From Rhynochetos jubatus (lineage: Eukaryota; Chordata; Aves; Eurypygiformes; Rhynochetidae), in the NCBI GenBank assembly GCA_027574665.1, contig CM050656.1:16877501-16941500 (forward strand): 64,000 nt of DNA, read 5' to 3'. Below the pieces are notes generated by a model, which was given only the letters and a program-made list of their open reading frames with translations, searched no databases and was not told the DNA's origin. Positions 36,671 to 48,217 of this stretch are shown in pieces; position 1 is the stretch's first letter, and each line of letters starts with the position of its first letter. The position numbers were made by a program, and so were the translations under genes.

Positions 36671-38485
36671 ATGGGCTCCGCAGGCGTCCGCCCCGCTCTG
36701 GCGGCCGCTCTCCTCTGCCTGGCCCGCCTGGTAAGTGCCGCGGCTCGGCGCCGGAGGGAGCCGGGGAGGGAGGCGACGCGTCGCCGCGCCCCCGGCACTC
36801 ACCGGCCACCGCTCCGCTCCGCAGGCTCTGGGCTCGCCCTGCCCCGCCGTCTGCCAGTGCCCGGCGGCCGCGCCGCAGTGCGCCCCGGGCGTGGGGCTGG
36901 TGCCGGACGGCTGCGGCTGCTGCAAGGTGTGCGCCAAGCAGCTGAACGAGGACTGCAGCCGCGCGCAGCCCTGCGACCACACCAAGGGGCTGGAGTGCAA
37001 CTTCGGCGCCAGCCCCGCCGCGCTGAAGGGCATCTGCAGAGGTAAGCGGCTCAGCACCCCCCCGCCCGCCCCGCGAGCAAAGCCCGGTCCCCGCCGTGGC
37101 GAAGTTTGGTAATTTCGAGTCCATGTATGGTTATGCTTTGTTGTTGGTAGCTTGGCAGAAAGGCACATGACTTCAGCGGTCTGGAATGCGATTCAGTGTG
37201 TCTGGGCCGCGCTAAACGCGCATAAGGAAAAGCGATTCCTGACTAACTTATTGTTCTGGCCCCGCGTCTCCGGGGGGGCTGTAGGGAGCCCCGCTGTACC
37301 TGGGATTTAACGGAGCAGCCGATACCTGCGCTCAAACGAGCGATTCCCACCGCTCACCCCCTCCTTTCCCTCTCTCTCGATCTCCGCAGCGCAGTCCGAG
37401 GGGAGGCCGTGTGAATATAACTCCAAAATCTACCAGAACGGCGAAAGCTTCCAGCCGAACTGCAAACACCAGTGTACGTGCATCGACGGAGCCGTGGGCT
37501 GCATCCCGCTCTGCCCGCAGGAGCTCTCCCTCCCCAACCTGGGCTGCCCCAGCCCCAGGCTGGTCAAAGTCCCCGGGCAGTGCTGCGAAGAGTGGGTCTG
37601 CGATGAGAGCAAGGATGCGCTGGAGGAGCTGGAAGGCTTCTTCAGCAAAGAGTTTGGCCTGGATGATTCCGAAGGCGAACTAACCAGGAACAATGAGCTA
37701 ATTGCCATCGTGAAAGGAGGCCTGAAAATGCTACCCGGTGAGTAGGGGCTAACGTGTGTGACAGTTACGGGGCGGAGGCGGGAGGATGGCTGTATGACGC
37801 CTCAGACCTCGATGGGAAGAGAGAAACTCAGTGAGGGGATCTGCCTAGGCTAAGCCCTCCTTTTTCTTTTCCAGTTTTTGGATCCGAGCCACAAAGCCGA
37901 GCTTTTGAGAATCCCAAATGCATCGTGCAAACGACCTCCTGGTCCCAGTGCTCGAAGACGTGCGGAACTGGCATCTCCACAAGGGTTACCAATGACAATC
38001 CCGACTGCAGGCTCATCAAAGAGACCAGGATATGTGAAGTGAGGCCATGTGGCCAGCCTAGCTATGCCTCCCTGAAGGTAAATACAGGCTCTTTGGTGCT
38101 CCTCTTCTTTCCCAGCTGCTTTGGGCAGAGGGTAAAGGCTGGGGAAGAATCTCCTCCTAACCATATTATTGCCTCTCCTTTACAGAAGGGAAAAAAATGT
38201 ACCAAGACTAAGAAGTCCCCATCCCCAGTGAAGTTTACTTATGCCGGATGTTCCAGCGTGAAGAAGTACCGCCCCAAGTACTGTGGCTCCTGCGTGGACG
38301 GCAGGTGCTGTACGCCCCAGCAGACCAGGACTGTCAAGATCAGGTTCCGCTGCGATGACGGGGAAACCTTCACCAAGAGCGTCATGATGATCCAGTCCTG
38401 CCGGTGCAACTACAACTGTCCACACGCGAACGAAGCTTATCCCTTCTACAGACTAGTTAACGACATTCACAAATTTAGGGACTAA
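36671..38485 (+). CDS. CCN1: CCN1 (CYR61/CEF-10) matricellular protein, five exons
   Basis: Secreted cysteine-rich matricellular protein that binds integrins and heparan sulfate and controls adhesion, migration, angiogenesis and matrix repair. Coding exons are 36,671-36,730, 36,825-37,041, 37,390-37,737, 37,875-38,077 and 38,186-38,485, joined at phases 0, 1, 1 and 0. All introns are GT-AG and the product is 375 residues, the usual CCN1 length. One exon per module is visible: signal peptide 1-23; IGFBP module about 24-92 with GCGCCKVC at 49-56; VWC about 97-163, with the aspartate at 125 known for integrin alpha-v-beta-3 binding; acidic hinge about 164-222; TSP1 about 223-270 with [11 protein letters not shown] at 231-241; cystine-knot C-terminal module about 281-355, preceded by a basic KGKK/KTKK heparin-binding stretch. 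No frameshift or lost key cysteine was seen. The four introns are short (94, 348, 137 and 108 bases), as expected for an immediate-early gene. Confidence 0.97.
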
Positions 38486-39145
38486 GTTGTGTTGGGGGTG
38501 GGAAGCTAAACAGAGTTCTGAAGTAACCAGCCCTCGGAGGAAGGACCTTTGATGGAAATGGTGCCTTGCCCATTTGAGGGCAACATTGAGACGTTACAAG
38601 AGTGCACTGTGCAACTGGACACTAATGCAACAGAGATTTAAGCATACTTAAAGCTTCATAATACTGGAGCAACCTCACTGCTTCTTTTTGGAGCACCTTA
38701 CCTAATTATATACTGTTTTCTGTTTGTATGTGATCAGATAAATGTTTTGTTCTGGTTATGAAAACTTTCTTTTTCTATCCTGTTCAATTTAACACTAGGC
38801 TTCTCCCCCTCCCTCCATCTCCTCCCACCCTTTCCTAACCACGTTGGAAGTTACATTCCTTCCTGAGGTGGGCACTTGTAGGGTGCTCACGGTGGCAGCT
38901 ATTATGTACCAACTGTAGTTTATCGGCAAACAGAAATCAGTTGTTTTAAAGCTGAGTATCTTATTTATCAAACTGTAGCTTTGTTTTTGTTTTTCTTTGA
39001 GTTTATTTTTTTTTAATTTTTACCCCTTCCAGCCCCTGTAATACTGGAATAAGTTGTAAATGATTTTAATTTTATATTCAATGAATTAAAAGAATTTATT
39101 TATGGAATTAATCATTTAATAAAGAAATATTTACCTACCTGTTCT
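38486..39145 (+). other. CCN1: CCN1 3' UTR with AU-rich elements
   Basis: About 650 bases from the stop codon to the expected cleavage site. AT content rises toward the 3' end. AUUUA motifs include TTATTTAT at 38,961-38,968, the overlapping ATTTATTTA at 39,094-39,102 and others near 39,114 and 39,129. Such AU-rich elements shorten the life of immediate-early mRNAs, which agrees with CCN1 biology. The exact 3' end is inferred from the poly(A) signal. Confidence 0.75.
39118..39123 (+). terminator. CCN1 poly(A) signal
   Basis: Canonical AATAAA about 630 bases after the CCN1 stop codon, followed within 30 bases by a T-rich/GT-containing stretch (CTGTTCTCAGTAGAGCGTTGTGG). No closer canonical AATAAA is evident in the 3' UTR. 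Confidence 0.75.
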
Positions 39146-42100
39146 CAGTAGAGCGTTGTGGTAAGCAACAGCCTGAAATGCAGCGAATGCAAGAGCTTTC
39201 TCTGGCAGCTTTGAGTGGTGAAAAGCTTCGGTTCTCTGAAAACAAACACCAGCTCTACTACAGATGCAGCAACGACCCGGAAAGCCGAGCCTCGTTCTTT
39301 GGGCGCACGATGTTCCGAAGCGGTGTGTGCGGTCTGCAACCCCACGCTCTAGAGAGTAGACGCAGAAAATGCTTCTTGGCGTTGAAATCAAGTGTTTGGC
39401 GTACTGAAACGTTAATTAGGTTGTCCAAACCAGCCTGGAACTTGCACCAAGTGGTGGTACCTCATTAGAATGCGGCACATGCAGGGGTGATGTCGGACAT
39501 GGAGTGGAAGCGGTACAGGTTTTTCGGTGGCTGCTTTTTGCAAATTAATACATTTCTGTGGCAGAAGAATGTTTCCTGCAGTCTGCAGGAGGTAGTTTGC
39601 TTTCACTAAATTCAAATTAAATGAGCTTGAAGCAATGACTTTTGTTAATCCTAATAACCCAGTGATGAAAAGTAAACACACTGTTAACGGGAGAAGAATG
39701 TGAGGAATTTCAAGTACTCCTCCAATAGAGTAAAAGGCGAAGCAGCCACTCTCTTCTCTTCCTCACCTCCCCGCTTTTTAAACACGCAATTACACTCCGT
39801 ACTGCGGGACACAGCTGACACTTGGCTAACCGAGGGAGCTGTAAGATAGCTGGCATGCGGTAAGAAAATGCTATTTAAAAGAATGAACTAGAGGGGGATC
39901 TGAGAAAGCAGCATCCAACGTGTGTGGTGTGCCGGTGAGCATAGAGCTGCACTGCAGCTAAGGCTGAAAGAAAGCCTGGGAGAGATTTCCTTCCTTCCTC
40001 GTCACCAGTTAGCTCTGGCAAAACATCCTCATTGTCTGTAGTAAGAAAGTTGCTTCTCATAAAAAAGAGAGACTGATTTCAGAGCTGTGAAGGGGTAGCA
40101 TCCAGTGTCATAGAGCTAGATGCACAAGTGGTTAAGAGGCAACTTTTTATTAGATATAAACATTTCAATAAAACAAATGGCCAAATATCTCAGCAGCTCA
40201 TCTCTGGCAGCTAGTGCTTACCTGAGAAATTACAGCCGTCTCTCTTCTGCTCAGTCAAGTTCCCTCCCCGAAGGCATTCAAAACTTGAGCTGTTTTGGAA
40301 TTCACCACCTGGGCACCAGCCTCAGCTGTACCTCAACTTGTCTGTACAATATTTGTTGACAGTAGGGGTGTAAAATGCCGTGAAGAGCTTCTGTTTGGCT
40401 TCTACTACTTACATCTAGCACTGAGCATGTCACTACCTCAGCTGCTCATGGAGAAGTCACCAGGCTCCCGTGTTGGGTTCCTGCACGGAGAGGGGCAGAG
40501 GAATACGCTGCTCACAGGCACACGGAAGCAGCACGCGCATTCCTCGCCATCCCGACTGTCGCTTACGCCTGAATGACACCCATCTCCAAACCCATGCGAA
40601 CAACAGTTTCCCTGAAAAATTACATGTACGTGTAACTACACTGCGCGTGGCCTGCGGGTCTGTAACGCACACCAAATACAAACAGGAGCGGTCTTTCCAA
40701 CTCCTGCCTCTAGCCAGGCTCCGCATTTTACAAGCTGCGCTTTAGGCTTTCCATGTTCCATCCAGTACAGGGATGGTTCTGCAATCTGCTCCCTAGAAAA
40801 ATGTCCTGTTGGGAAAATAAGGGCTGCTGGAGCAGATCCTGCAAACAGTAAAATACACTAGATGAAATTATTCTGCTATGGAGAGGGAATGAACCCCACT
40901 AAAATGAACTGCAAGTCTTCCAGAGCTGGGATCTCACACCAACCGAGCACCATCCATGGAGTCCTCTCTTCACCTTTTGCACCGCTACATGGCAAAACTA
41001 CTAAAAGCCACAATTCCCAATGCTGTGAAAGGAATCAGTGTCATTTTTTGTGTATCACCTCTGCGCTTGCTTTGAAACCTTTACACCCTCTGTTGTTCCA
41101 GAAGAAAAAACCCCTAAATGCTAGGCATGCTAGTATAAATGATAAAAACACGGGTTCCCTTCAGTGTAATCAGCAGGGCTTACAGGTCGGGTTAATGAGA
41201 ACAACTACAGTTATATTTCTTGGTCAAAAACGAAAATATCAATGTTCTTCGTCAAGATGAAGACTAAAAGACGAGGAGTTAGCAACATGATAAATAAATA
41301 GGTGACAAGCAGCAGTAAGTTCAGCATGTTCCAGTGCCGGCCATCAAGCAGTTTAACCCCCGAGAACAAAGCCACTCACACCACGTGGAGCTGCCCTAAG
41401 CCCAGCAGACACGCGGACACCTGTCCGGGGAGTCCTGGCACGCTGCAGGGTGAGCAGGACTGCGGGCGCAGGCTGCGGCACTGTCCCCTCCGCAGCAGCC
41501 CCTGCTTCAGCTGCCCACCTGCCCCCTCTCACGCCGGCCCCATGCCCTTTGGCTGCCTATTTCTGCGCTGCTCCAGTCCATCCTGCAAGGCCTGCGGGCA
41601 GCTGGAAGGGCCGGGGTCACGCCGGGATGGAGCGGGGGCGCACGGGGCAGTTTGCTGAAGCTGGCACTGCCGCCAAAAGGAGCAGGTGTCCAACTACAGC
41701 TCTGGGCGCGAAGGAAGGTGTAGGCTTCTACTAGGTGCGCTCATTTCCGAGGGTTTGATGCTGGCAACCACGGTAGCATCAGTTACATGTAACATCTTCC
41801 TGTCTAATAACTGCAACACAGCCAAGTTTCTGCTTCCTTAAGTGCTGCATCGCAGGAAACAAAATCAAAGCAGGAGCAGCAGAAACCAGACTTCCATGCC
41901 TACATTAAACCCTCCTGGTGGAATGCTACTAGCTCCTTCTGAACGAGCAGCAGATGGAGGAAAAGCTAACACCCCCCTGACGGTGGGGCAGCCAAGCTAT
42001 TGGTTACCCCTCGCCAGTCGAGCCCCGAGCCCCGCTACACTGCACACAGGGATTACTGCGGGGGCCGCAGCAAAGCACTCCCCAGCCGGCTGCCTCACCC

Positions 42101-45100
42101 GCCGGTGGACACCACCTGGGTGCCCAGCCATCTCCCCGGTACTGCTGTTTAATCAGCGGAACTATTTCCAGGCAGTGCCCACAGTGCTCAGCACACAGCA
42201 CGGTAGGGCTGTATAATTTTACAGGCTGCTCTGCCTCCAGGCTGTTTTTTCACATAGACACGTCCCTGCTTTCATCTTCACAGGTTTTTTCTTCCCATGA
42301 CACAGCCACGTAACCAAGAGCACACAAACACGGAGGGGCCACGGTGAAAGCAGTAACCAAGGCTAGCTTTGGAGATACCTAGAAATGCATTGCAACTTAC
42401 AAACAACTGAACCGCACTGAAGTGCGGTGAGACTTGGTGCCTAGAAACCACAAATTCTGTGAAAGACAACTTCAACCAACAGAATGGTACAATAACCATC
42501 TGTGTCTATTACCCTGCCAAGACAAAACACCAAGAAACTGAACAGACGGTGTCCAGTACGCTGTGACTCCCCTTCCGCCCCCACAAAAAACCCAACTAGA
42601 GAGCTATGACTGCCACACACACAATTTATACTGGAGAAGATCTGAAAGACCCCAAGGCACCATTCGCATAAGCAGCTGCATCTCTCGTGAAGTACACTAA
42701 GGGGATGGAATGTAGCAACTGTCCAGGAGGCAAACATTACGCAAGCTTTTGTGAGGTTTTCGTTTACTAGGCAGAAGAATTTTAGAGGTAGGGTGCACAG
42801 ATTTGCCCAGACGGGAGTCTAGCTGGGCCACACCAACAGCTTAACCTGATGACAAATGCAGTTTCACTGAGAATGAAGGCACTCACAGATGCCAGCTGAA
42901 CAGCCAACAGTGTAGGCCAGCAACATTCTGAGAACACTGGCTGAATACCAGATCAAAAGGCACCCAGCAGATCATCCCAGTCAAAGCTTCTCAGAAGCTG
43001 CTGACTTCCTTGAGCATCTCAAACTAATCAAGTTAGATCCTAATTAGCTCATGAATTTGACAAGATCAGACATCAAGATGGCATGGCTGTAAAACCAGTG
43101 AGTCTATTAATGAGAACTTAAACCAGAAAAATGTATTTTACTCTACAGAAATGCTTGTGCTGTAGTGGAACAACTCCATTAAAACCAATATGGATGCCCA
43201 AGCACAGCTGAAAGCAGAGGCTGGGGGAAAAGGTCAACAGAGAGATACCACTGAGAGTTTGCACATGAAAGTGATGGGAACTTTGCAAGCAAGCTTTTAA
43301 TGCCTCCCGTCTGCTCCTTCTCCTGAATGCCTAGATCTCACCCACCAACTTCACTTTTACTTCACCTGGACACATCTCTGCTCCCGGTTGGCATCCTTGG
43401 CACAACGGCAAGTTCTGGGCCTACAATACAATTCTGGAAGCAAGGAGTGGAAAGGCAATAGGCAGCGTTCAGTCACTTCTTCCTCCCTGAGGCAAGAAGA
43501 AAGTGTCGATGTGATTTTAAAGCCACTTTTGCTTTTTTCACCAGCTGTGATCATGGGGGATCCAGCCAGCTCCCAGTGTGGTAATATATTCTCTTAATCA
43601 AGGCTCCCTCTCCCCTCTCGTTTCTATCCCTGCTTCTTTGGCAGACTATTTTTAACCTGCTCTGATTTGCCATGCAACCCCACAAACAGCTGCACTGATG
43701 CAACTGATGCAAAAAGAAGCCTAATGCTAAACAATTAGGTAAATACGAGGACTACTGTGTCAGATTAAAACAACCCACAAAAACCACACCGCTCGTTGTA
43801 CCACTGGTAGGAATCAGTAAGTCCATAAGGAGTTCTCCCCGTCCCAAAGGTAGGCAAGGCTCTAGTGGCTTTCCATATTTTATCACTCTGTTGATTTTTG
43901 CTGCCAAAAAGCCTACTACAGTAAGATAGCCTGGAAACGCTTTTCGGCAGGAAAAGGTAGCAGTGGTGAAATCAGGCCAAGCCGGTGGAACTTTGCTTCC
44001 AAAGCGAAGTCACAGCGCCAACAAGGGAAAGAAGCTCTCCCCATAAAAGCATCGTGAGAGCAAAGTCACTGTTCGATGGGTCACAGAGCCTGGCAGGACA
44101 CACTGGGAACACATTTCTGTTATCAAATCACAGACAGACAGGCAGCAAAACAACTATCCTTGTTTTTTCCTGGTTTTACATGTCCTCTGCAACTTCCCTT
44201 TCAGTTTCAGTATTTATTTCAAGTTGGTTTTGCTGCCATGTCTTGTTTGCCTTGCATACATGTGACTTCCATTTCACCACAGATTTCCACCAAATAAAAC
44301 CATATGCACTGCCATAGCAACATTTTAACACAAACACAGGGCAATCTTTGTTCGCTGAAGTACACAGTTCATTTCCCCCCCCCCATTAACAGAACCTGCA
44401 TCTGCCTGCAGTTTAACTGAATGTCATAGCAACAACAGAAATACAAATTCAAGATACTTTTTCCTTTGGAGGGAGGAAGAATAAATGTTTTCAGGAAAAG
44501 AGTGTGGGACTTAGAGAGCAGAATGAAATGTTTGTGACCACATACGGCTCCAAGTTACATCATCAGAGCTGTGTGTTTACTCTTTGAAAGCCTGCTCTTG
44601 CGAGGTGTTATACATTCTCAGTTCCTACAGATGTCAATAGAGAACAGCCGTATCTGGCAGGGCAAGGGCTGAAACACAGCTGTGCTTACACACAGCACGT
44701 AGGTTGCAATTCCTATCAGCACTACCGCGAACTTGGAGATGTACGCACTTCTTTAGACTGGAGTGCGTGTTCCGCACTTCTTAGTTTTACTCCTAATGCA
44801 AAGTGAAACTGCACCGTTTGACTGGAGTAATGAAAATTGGCCCAGCACGCCTCTATGACCTAGTGCCAACCACGTATTTTGTGGCACAACCCTCTTTTCC
44901 TCTGCAAATCAACAATTCCTAAAGCAGAGATAAATACAGTAAAAGCTAGAATTCAGATGCGCTCATTCAGGACCGAGCTGTGACACTGACAGGGACTGTA
45001 ACGTTGTTTATCCATGACAACGCAGTAACTTACGCCTCATTCCCCCAGGAAGTTATACAAAAAAGGAAAAGAACCAAGTTTTCTCATATGGCTGACTCAG

Positions 45101-45194
45101 TCCTACCTCTCAGCTATTGCTGTGCGCTTAGCTATGCTCTATTTTTGTCCTCTATGGCTTGTGAAAGGGATGACTTCATTAAGCTTTTAATTTA
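39146..45194. other. Intergenic DNA between CCN1 and the next minus-strand exons
   Basis: No exon or element recognised. Locally GC-richer parts (near 41,350-41,650 and 41,900-42,200) give overlapping short frames without motifs. A short C run occurs near 44,377. Confidence 0.5.
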
Positions 45195-45702
45195 TCAAGC
45201 AGCATGTTCATTCAGGACAAGAGCCTTTACTCTTTGCTTTGTAAGCCGATGGTCCTTCAGCTCAAGCACGCCGTGAGGGTTCAGGGTTTGAAACCTGGAA
45301 AGTTAAAGTAAACACTGACAGAAATGCCGTAACAACACTACACACTAACAGCTTGTTCCTTCTGTGACAAGTAGTTTATAGAGGAGAATAAATGAGTGAG
45401 CGTAGTAGGCATAAAATCAAGCACTCAACGCAAGCTGGTGTTGAACGACGAAGATTAAAACAACATCACACAGTGTTCATTCACAGACATCATCTGCGCT
45501 GAATCAAGGCAGAGTCCTGTAGGGATGCTCATATGATTACAATAGTATGTTTTCAGTGTGGACAGAACTGAAGTCCTCCAGGCAGTCTCAGTTGCATGTC
45601 TTAAAGTGCAAGTGCTTACCAGGAATTTAAAGATTCAGCTTTTAAAGATGGATTTTCACTCTCCAGTTTTTTTACAAGACGCTTGTTCTGGGTTAAGTCA
45701 GT
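45195..45702 (-). CDS. Two exon-like segments of an unrecognised minus-strand gene (hypothetical)
   Basis: Segment A (45,620-45,702) has a pyrimidine-rich acceptor (TTTTTTAATTCCTTTCAG) and a GTAAGC donor. It encodes 27 codons rich in Lys, Glu, Asn and Leu (for example KRLVKKLESEN) and could be helical. Segment B (45,195-45,294) has an acceptor TTACTTTAACTTTCCAG and continues in the same frame across the junction (TG plus G gives Trp) for 32 codons, including ELKDHRLTKQRVKAL, to a TGA stop. No family is recognised and no further upstream exon was found; an open frame at 45,845-46,080 does not join in phase. The segments lie beyond the ZNHIT6 stop codon, so this would be a separate or readthrough transcript. 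Coincidence is a real alternative. Confidence 0.25.
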
Positions 45703-47289
45703 CTGAAAGGAATTAAAAAAATACCCTAACTGCCTATGAAAGTGTTAAAAACCATCTGCTTAGCTAGAGGGCATAAACTTTGATTAAAGCAGTAACCTTA
45801 TTATTATGAAGAATTACCACTGCTGCACTGGTCACCTGTTATCACTAAGGCTGTGCTTTTAGCCAGACACCATCATTCTGATCCATTTTCATAAACAAAA
45901 ATTGAAAAAGTGTATCAAAACTCAATAAAAATATTTCAATTTCCTCTTGGCTTGCATTTGATGAACCACCACTGTGGTAGCAAATGTTACCAAGGCCTTT
46001 TCTTCTCAATTTGATTGAACCCTGGAAGATGCTTCCCAGCTTCGTCTGGGAAATTTCAGTTCTAGTAACCACCGCAGGAATGCTCCTTAATAATTTTTAC
46101 AAACCTTCTTTAAGGTAGGAAGCGATTTAAATCTCAAGGATAGATTTAACAACATTTAAAAACAAATCATGGTCGCGTCTGACTCGCAAGGAAGCTTAAG
46201 CTAGATTTATTTGAGAAAAACCACGCGGGCAAACCCTTTCGTACAATTAATGAAAACCTCCAAGAGTGCAGGAAAGTAATGCAAATTAGAAATCCGTGTT
46301 CCTCTGCCAAAGACTAATCACACACACATGCAGATCAACACTAACGTTTGCAGCACTCCAATTTCCACTGTGTGCTATGAATCTTAACAGGAATGCCACG
46401 CTTTTACTCCGGATGAAACATTTTCTGGCAAATGAACTGTGGCAGTTTTGCTGTTCTGCTCTTTTATCGGTGTTGTTATGAATGGGTTCAAGACTGGTTT
46501 AAAGTAAGTCGTGGCTACCAAGTCAGCGTGCAGTCATCGCCAATTAGGAAAAGCGCATTCACTTCCACTGAACTGAAAGAATATGAAAGCAGCACCTATA
46601 GCTAGAAATCCTCATACTTTAAAAAGGGGAAAAAACACATACATTGAAACAAGAGGTGGGCAGATGACCAATAACCACTAAAACCCAAAATAGAGCACAG
46701 ATGGCTACTGCCAGGCAAGAAGAAAACTTCCCTGTTTTACCAGGGGTTGCAAAACACACAGGGGAAAGGACACGTGATACCGGTGTGAGAATAAGTGGTA
46801 TGTGACCACACAGGTCTGATGCTCTTTCTGCACTTCAGTAGCTAGATGTCATGGTGAGCAATTTTTAAATGACAATTTCTTTGTCAAGGTTTGGAAAAAA
46901 AAAAACCAAACCACCACCAAAAAACCAAACAACCCAAACCAACCCTTCTAAAACTTTGAAAATCTCAAAAATGGGGTAACAACGATGGCAGCAACAGCCT
47001 CACAGAGCTGTTTACACAGTGCTGACGTCCGTAAGACTTCATAAATGCTGACTTAGCTAGACCCTTGCAAACTAACTCCAAACGCCTCTGCTGATTTCTG
47101 AGAACTCCCTGGTGCAAGTGTGCAAAGGGGCCCATGTCTCTCACGCCGCTCGCAGCACACGCTGTTCTCATCCTCCAACAGACTCCATGGACATGGGGGA
47201 CTCAGACACAGCCATAAGGGCTCTGGCATCTAGAAATCTTCTCAGAAGTTAACAGATTTCTATTGTCAGCACATGATACGGTACAGGAC
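45703..47289. other. Non-coding DNA between the hypothetical exons and the ZNHIT6 3' end
   Basis: Nothing firmly recognised. A minus-strand open frame at 45,845-46,080 ends in TAG with no matching splice phase to the exon-like segment downstream. An A/C-rich low-complexity tract lies at about 46,898-46,945. Confidence 0.4.
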
Positions 47290-48131
47290 TTTTTTAGAAA
47301 AAAAAGTTTATTTGCTTTGAAGTAGCCAAATTTGGTTGCTATTCCAGTAAATATTTACAGTAACTGGCTTCAGCAGGTAAGCTAGTCATGAGAGATGCAT
47401 AACGTAAGCATTGTTTAGAAGTCCAATATATTAGCACGACTGACACTCTATATCTACTTCTACTGATTTTAAAAGCCATGCTAATTTAGAAGACCAGGGA
47501 AGATTAAACATACAGCAACATGCCACTCTGAAAACAAGGTCTGACCTGTCCTTAACTCATTAAACAAGATGCAACTGAGTAAGAAAAAAGTATTGCACCA
47601 GGCACCCAAAATGTCATCACAGAATATCCAAGTCAAAAGGAAGATCATTTGCAATAGCTCAGCATGACAAAGAAATATCCTAGAAGAAAATTCATCTAAT
47701 GAAACACCAGTGTTGGTTTTTTCAGTACATTTTCAGTACCTTTAAGCATTAAAATTCAAATCCACATATAAATACAACTACGTGATCAGACAGTTAAACT
47801 CAGGAATCAGACACTGAGCTGTTAGGGTAAAAAGAAAAAAAATACATTGTTGAAACTAACTTGGAAACGTGACATTTGGGTTACTCTGATTTATTAAAGA
47901 TACATGGACAAAAGGGTGCAAGTAAATAAGAAGATAATACTTTTTTCTGGAACCAGCAACTCCCCATCTCTATTTACATCCCTAAATATGCATTCCCAAA
48001 CCCAAAACGAGGCAGGTAGTTTGGTTGTGCTGCCTTTAGTGAAGGAAGCCAAACCAAACCTCACTTGTATAAAAAAAGATTAAATTAAAATATCTAAAAG
48101 GCACATTGCACCCTCTTCTCTCAAGGAACCA
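47290..48131 (-). other. ZNHIT6: Probable ZNHIT6 3' UTR
   Basis: Sequence following the ZNHIT6 stop codon on the minus strand. Candidate AATAAA signals on that strand lie at 47,890-47,895 and, with a T-rich downstream element (CAAATAAAC then a run of T), at 47,308-47,313. Which one is used cannot be decided from sequence, so the UTR is about 250 or about 830 bases. Confidence 0.45.
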
Positions 48132-48217
48132 TCATGAACTGTCCCGAACTTCCCCTTCTTCTACAGATGAAAGGGATGAACTTTCACTGTCCGAGTTCCC
48201 TGCAGGGTCAGTGGCAT
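48132..48217 (-). CDS. ZNHIT6: ZNHIT6 last coding exon
   Basis: Acceptor with a long pyrimidine tract (TTTGTTTGTGTCCTACACCCTCAG) and a frame that matches the phase-1 end of the upstream exon at 52,478. It encodes about 28 residues of a Ser/Glu/Asp-rich tail, including SDSESSSLSSVEEGEVRDSS, and then TGA. Acidic serine-rich tails like this are typical CK2 targets. The tail differs from the human ZNHIT6 C-terminus as I know it, so the assignment rests on phase, distance and strand rather than residue identity. ZNHIT6 (yeast Bcd1) is a nuclear factor needed for box C/D snoRNP assembly. Confidence 0.7.

Larger units (their letters stand above)
35790..37080. promoter_or_regulatory. CpG island covering the CCN1 promoter and exons 1-2
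   Basis: Dense CpG and long G/C runs begin about 0.8 kb before the CCN1 TATA box and continue through exon 1, intron 1 and exon 2. Open frames upstream of the CCN1 ATG, up to 259 codons on either strand, are by-products of composition. This is the usual layout for a widely inducible growth-factor-response gene. Confidence 0.7.

Noticed and set aside
35705..37168. Long frames on both strands across the CCN1 promoter, including a 256-codon plus-strand frame through exon 1 and intron 1.
   Set aside because: They read through a verified intron and GC-rich promoter DNA. The CCN1 exon structure explains the coding part.
45845..46080. Minus-strand open frame considered as the exon before the 45 kb exon pair.
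   Set aside because: Each candidate donor gives the wrong phase or introduces a stop before joining 45,702.
46898..46945. A/C-rich tract considered as a poly(A) tail of a retroposed element.
   Set aside because: No element body is recognisable beside it; treated as low-complexity sequence.
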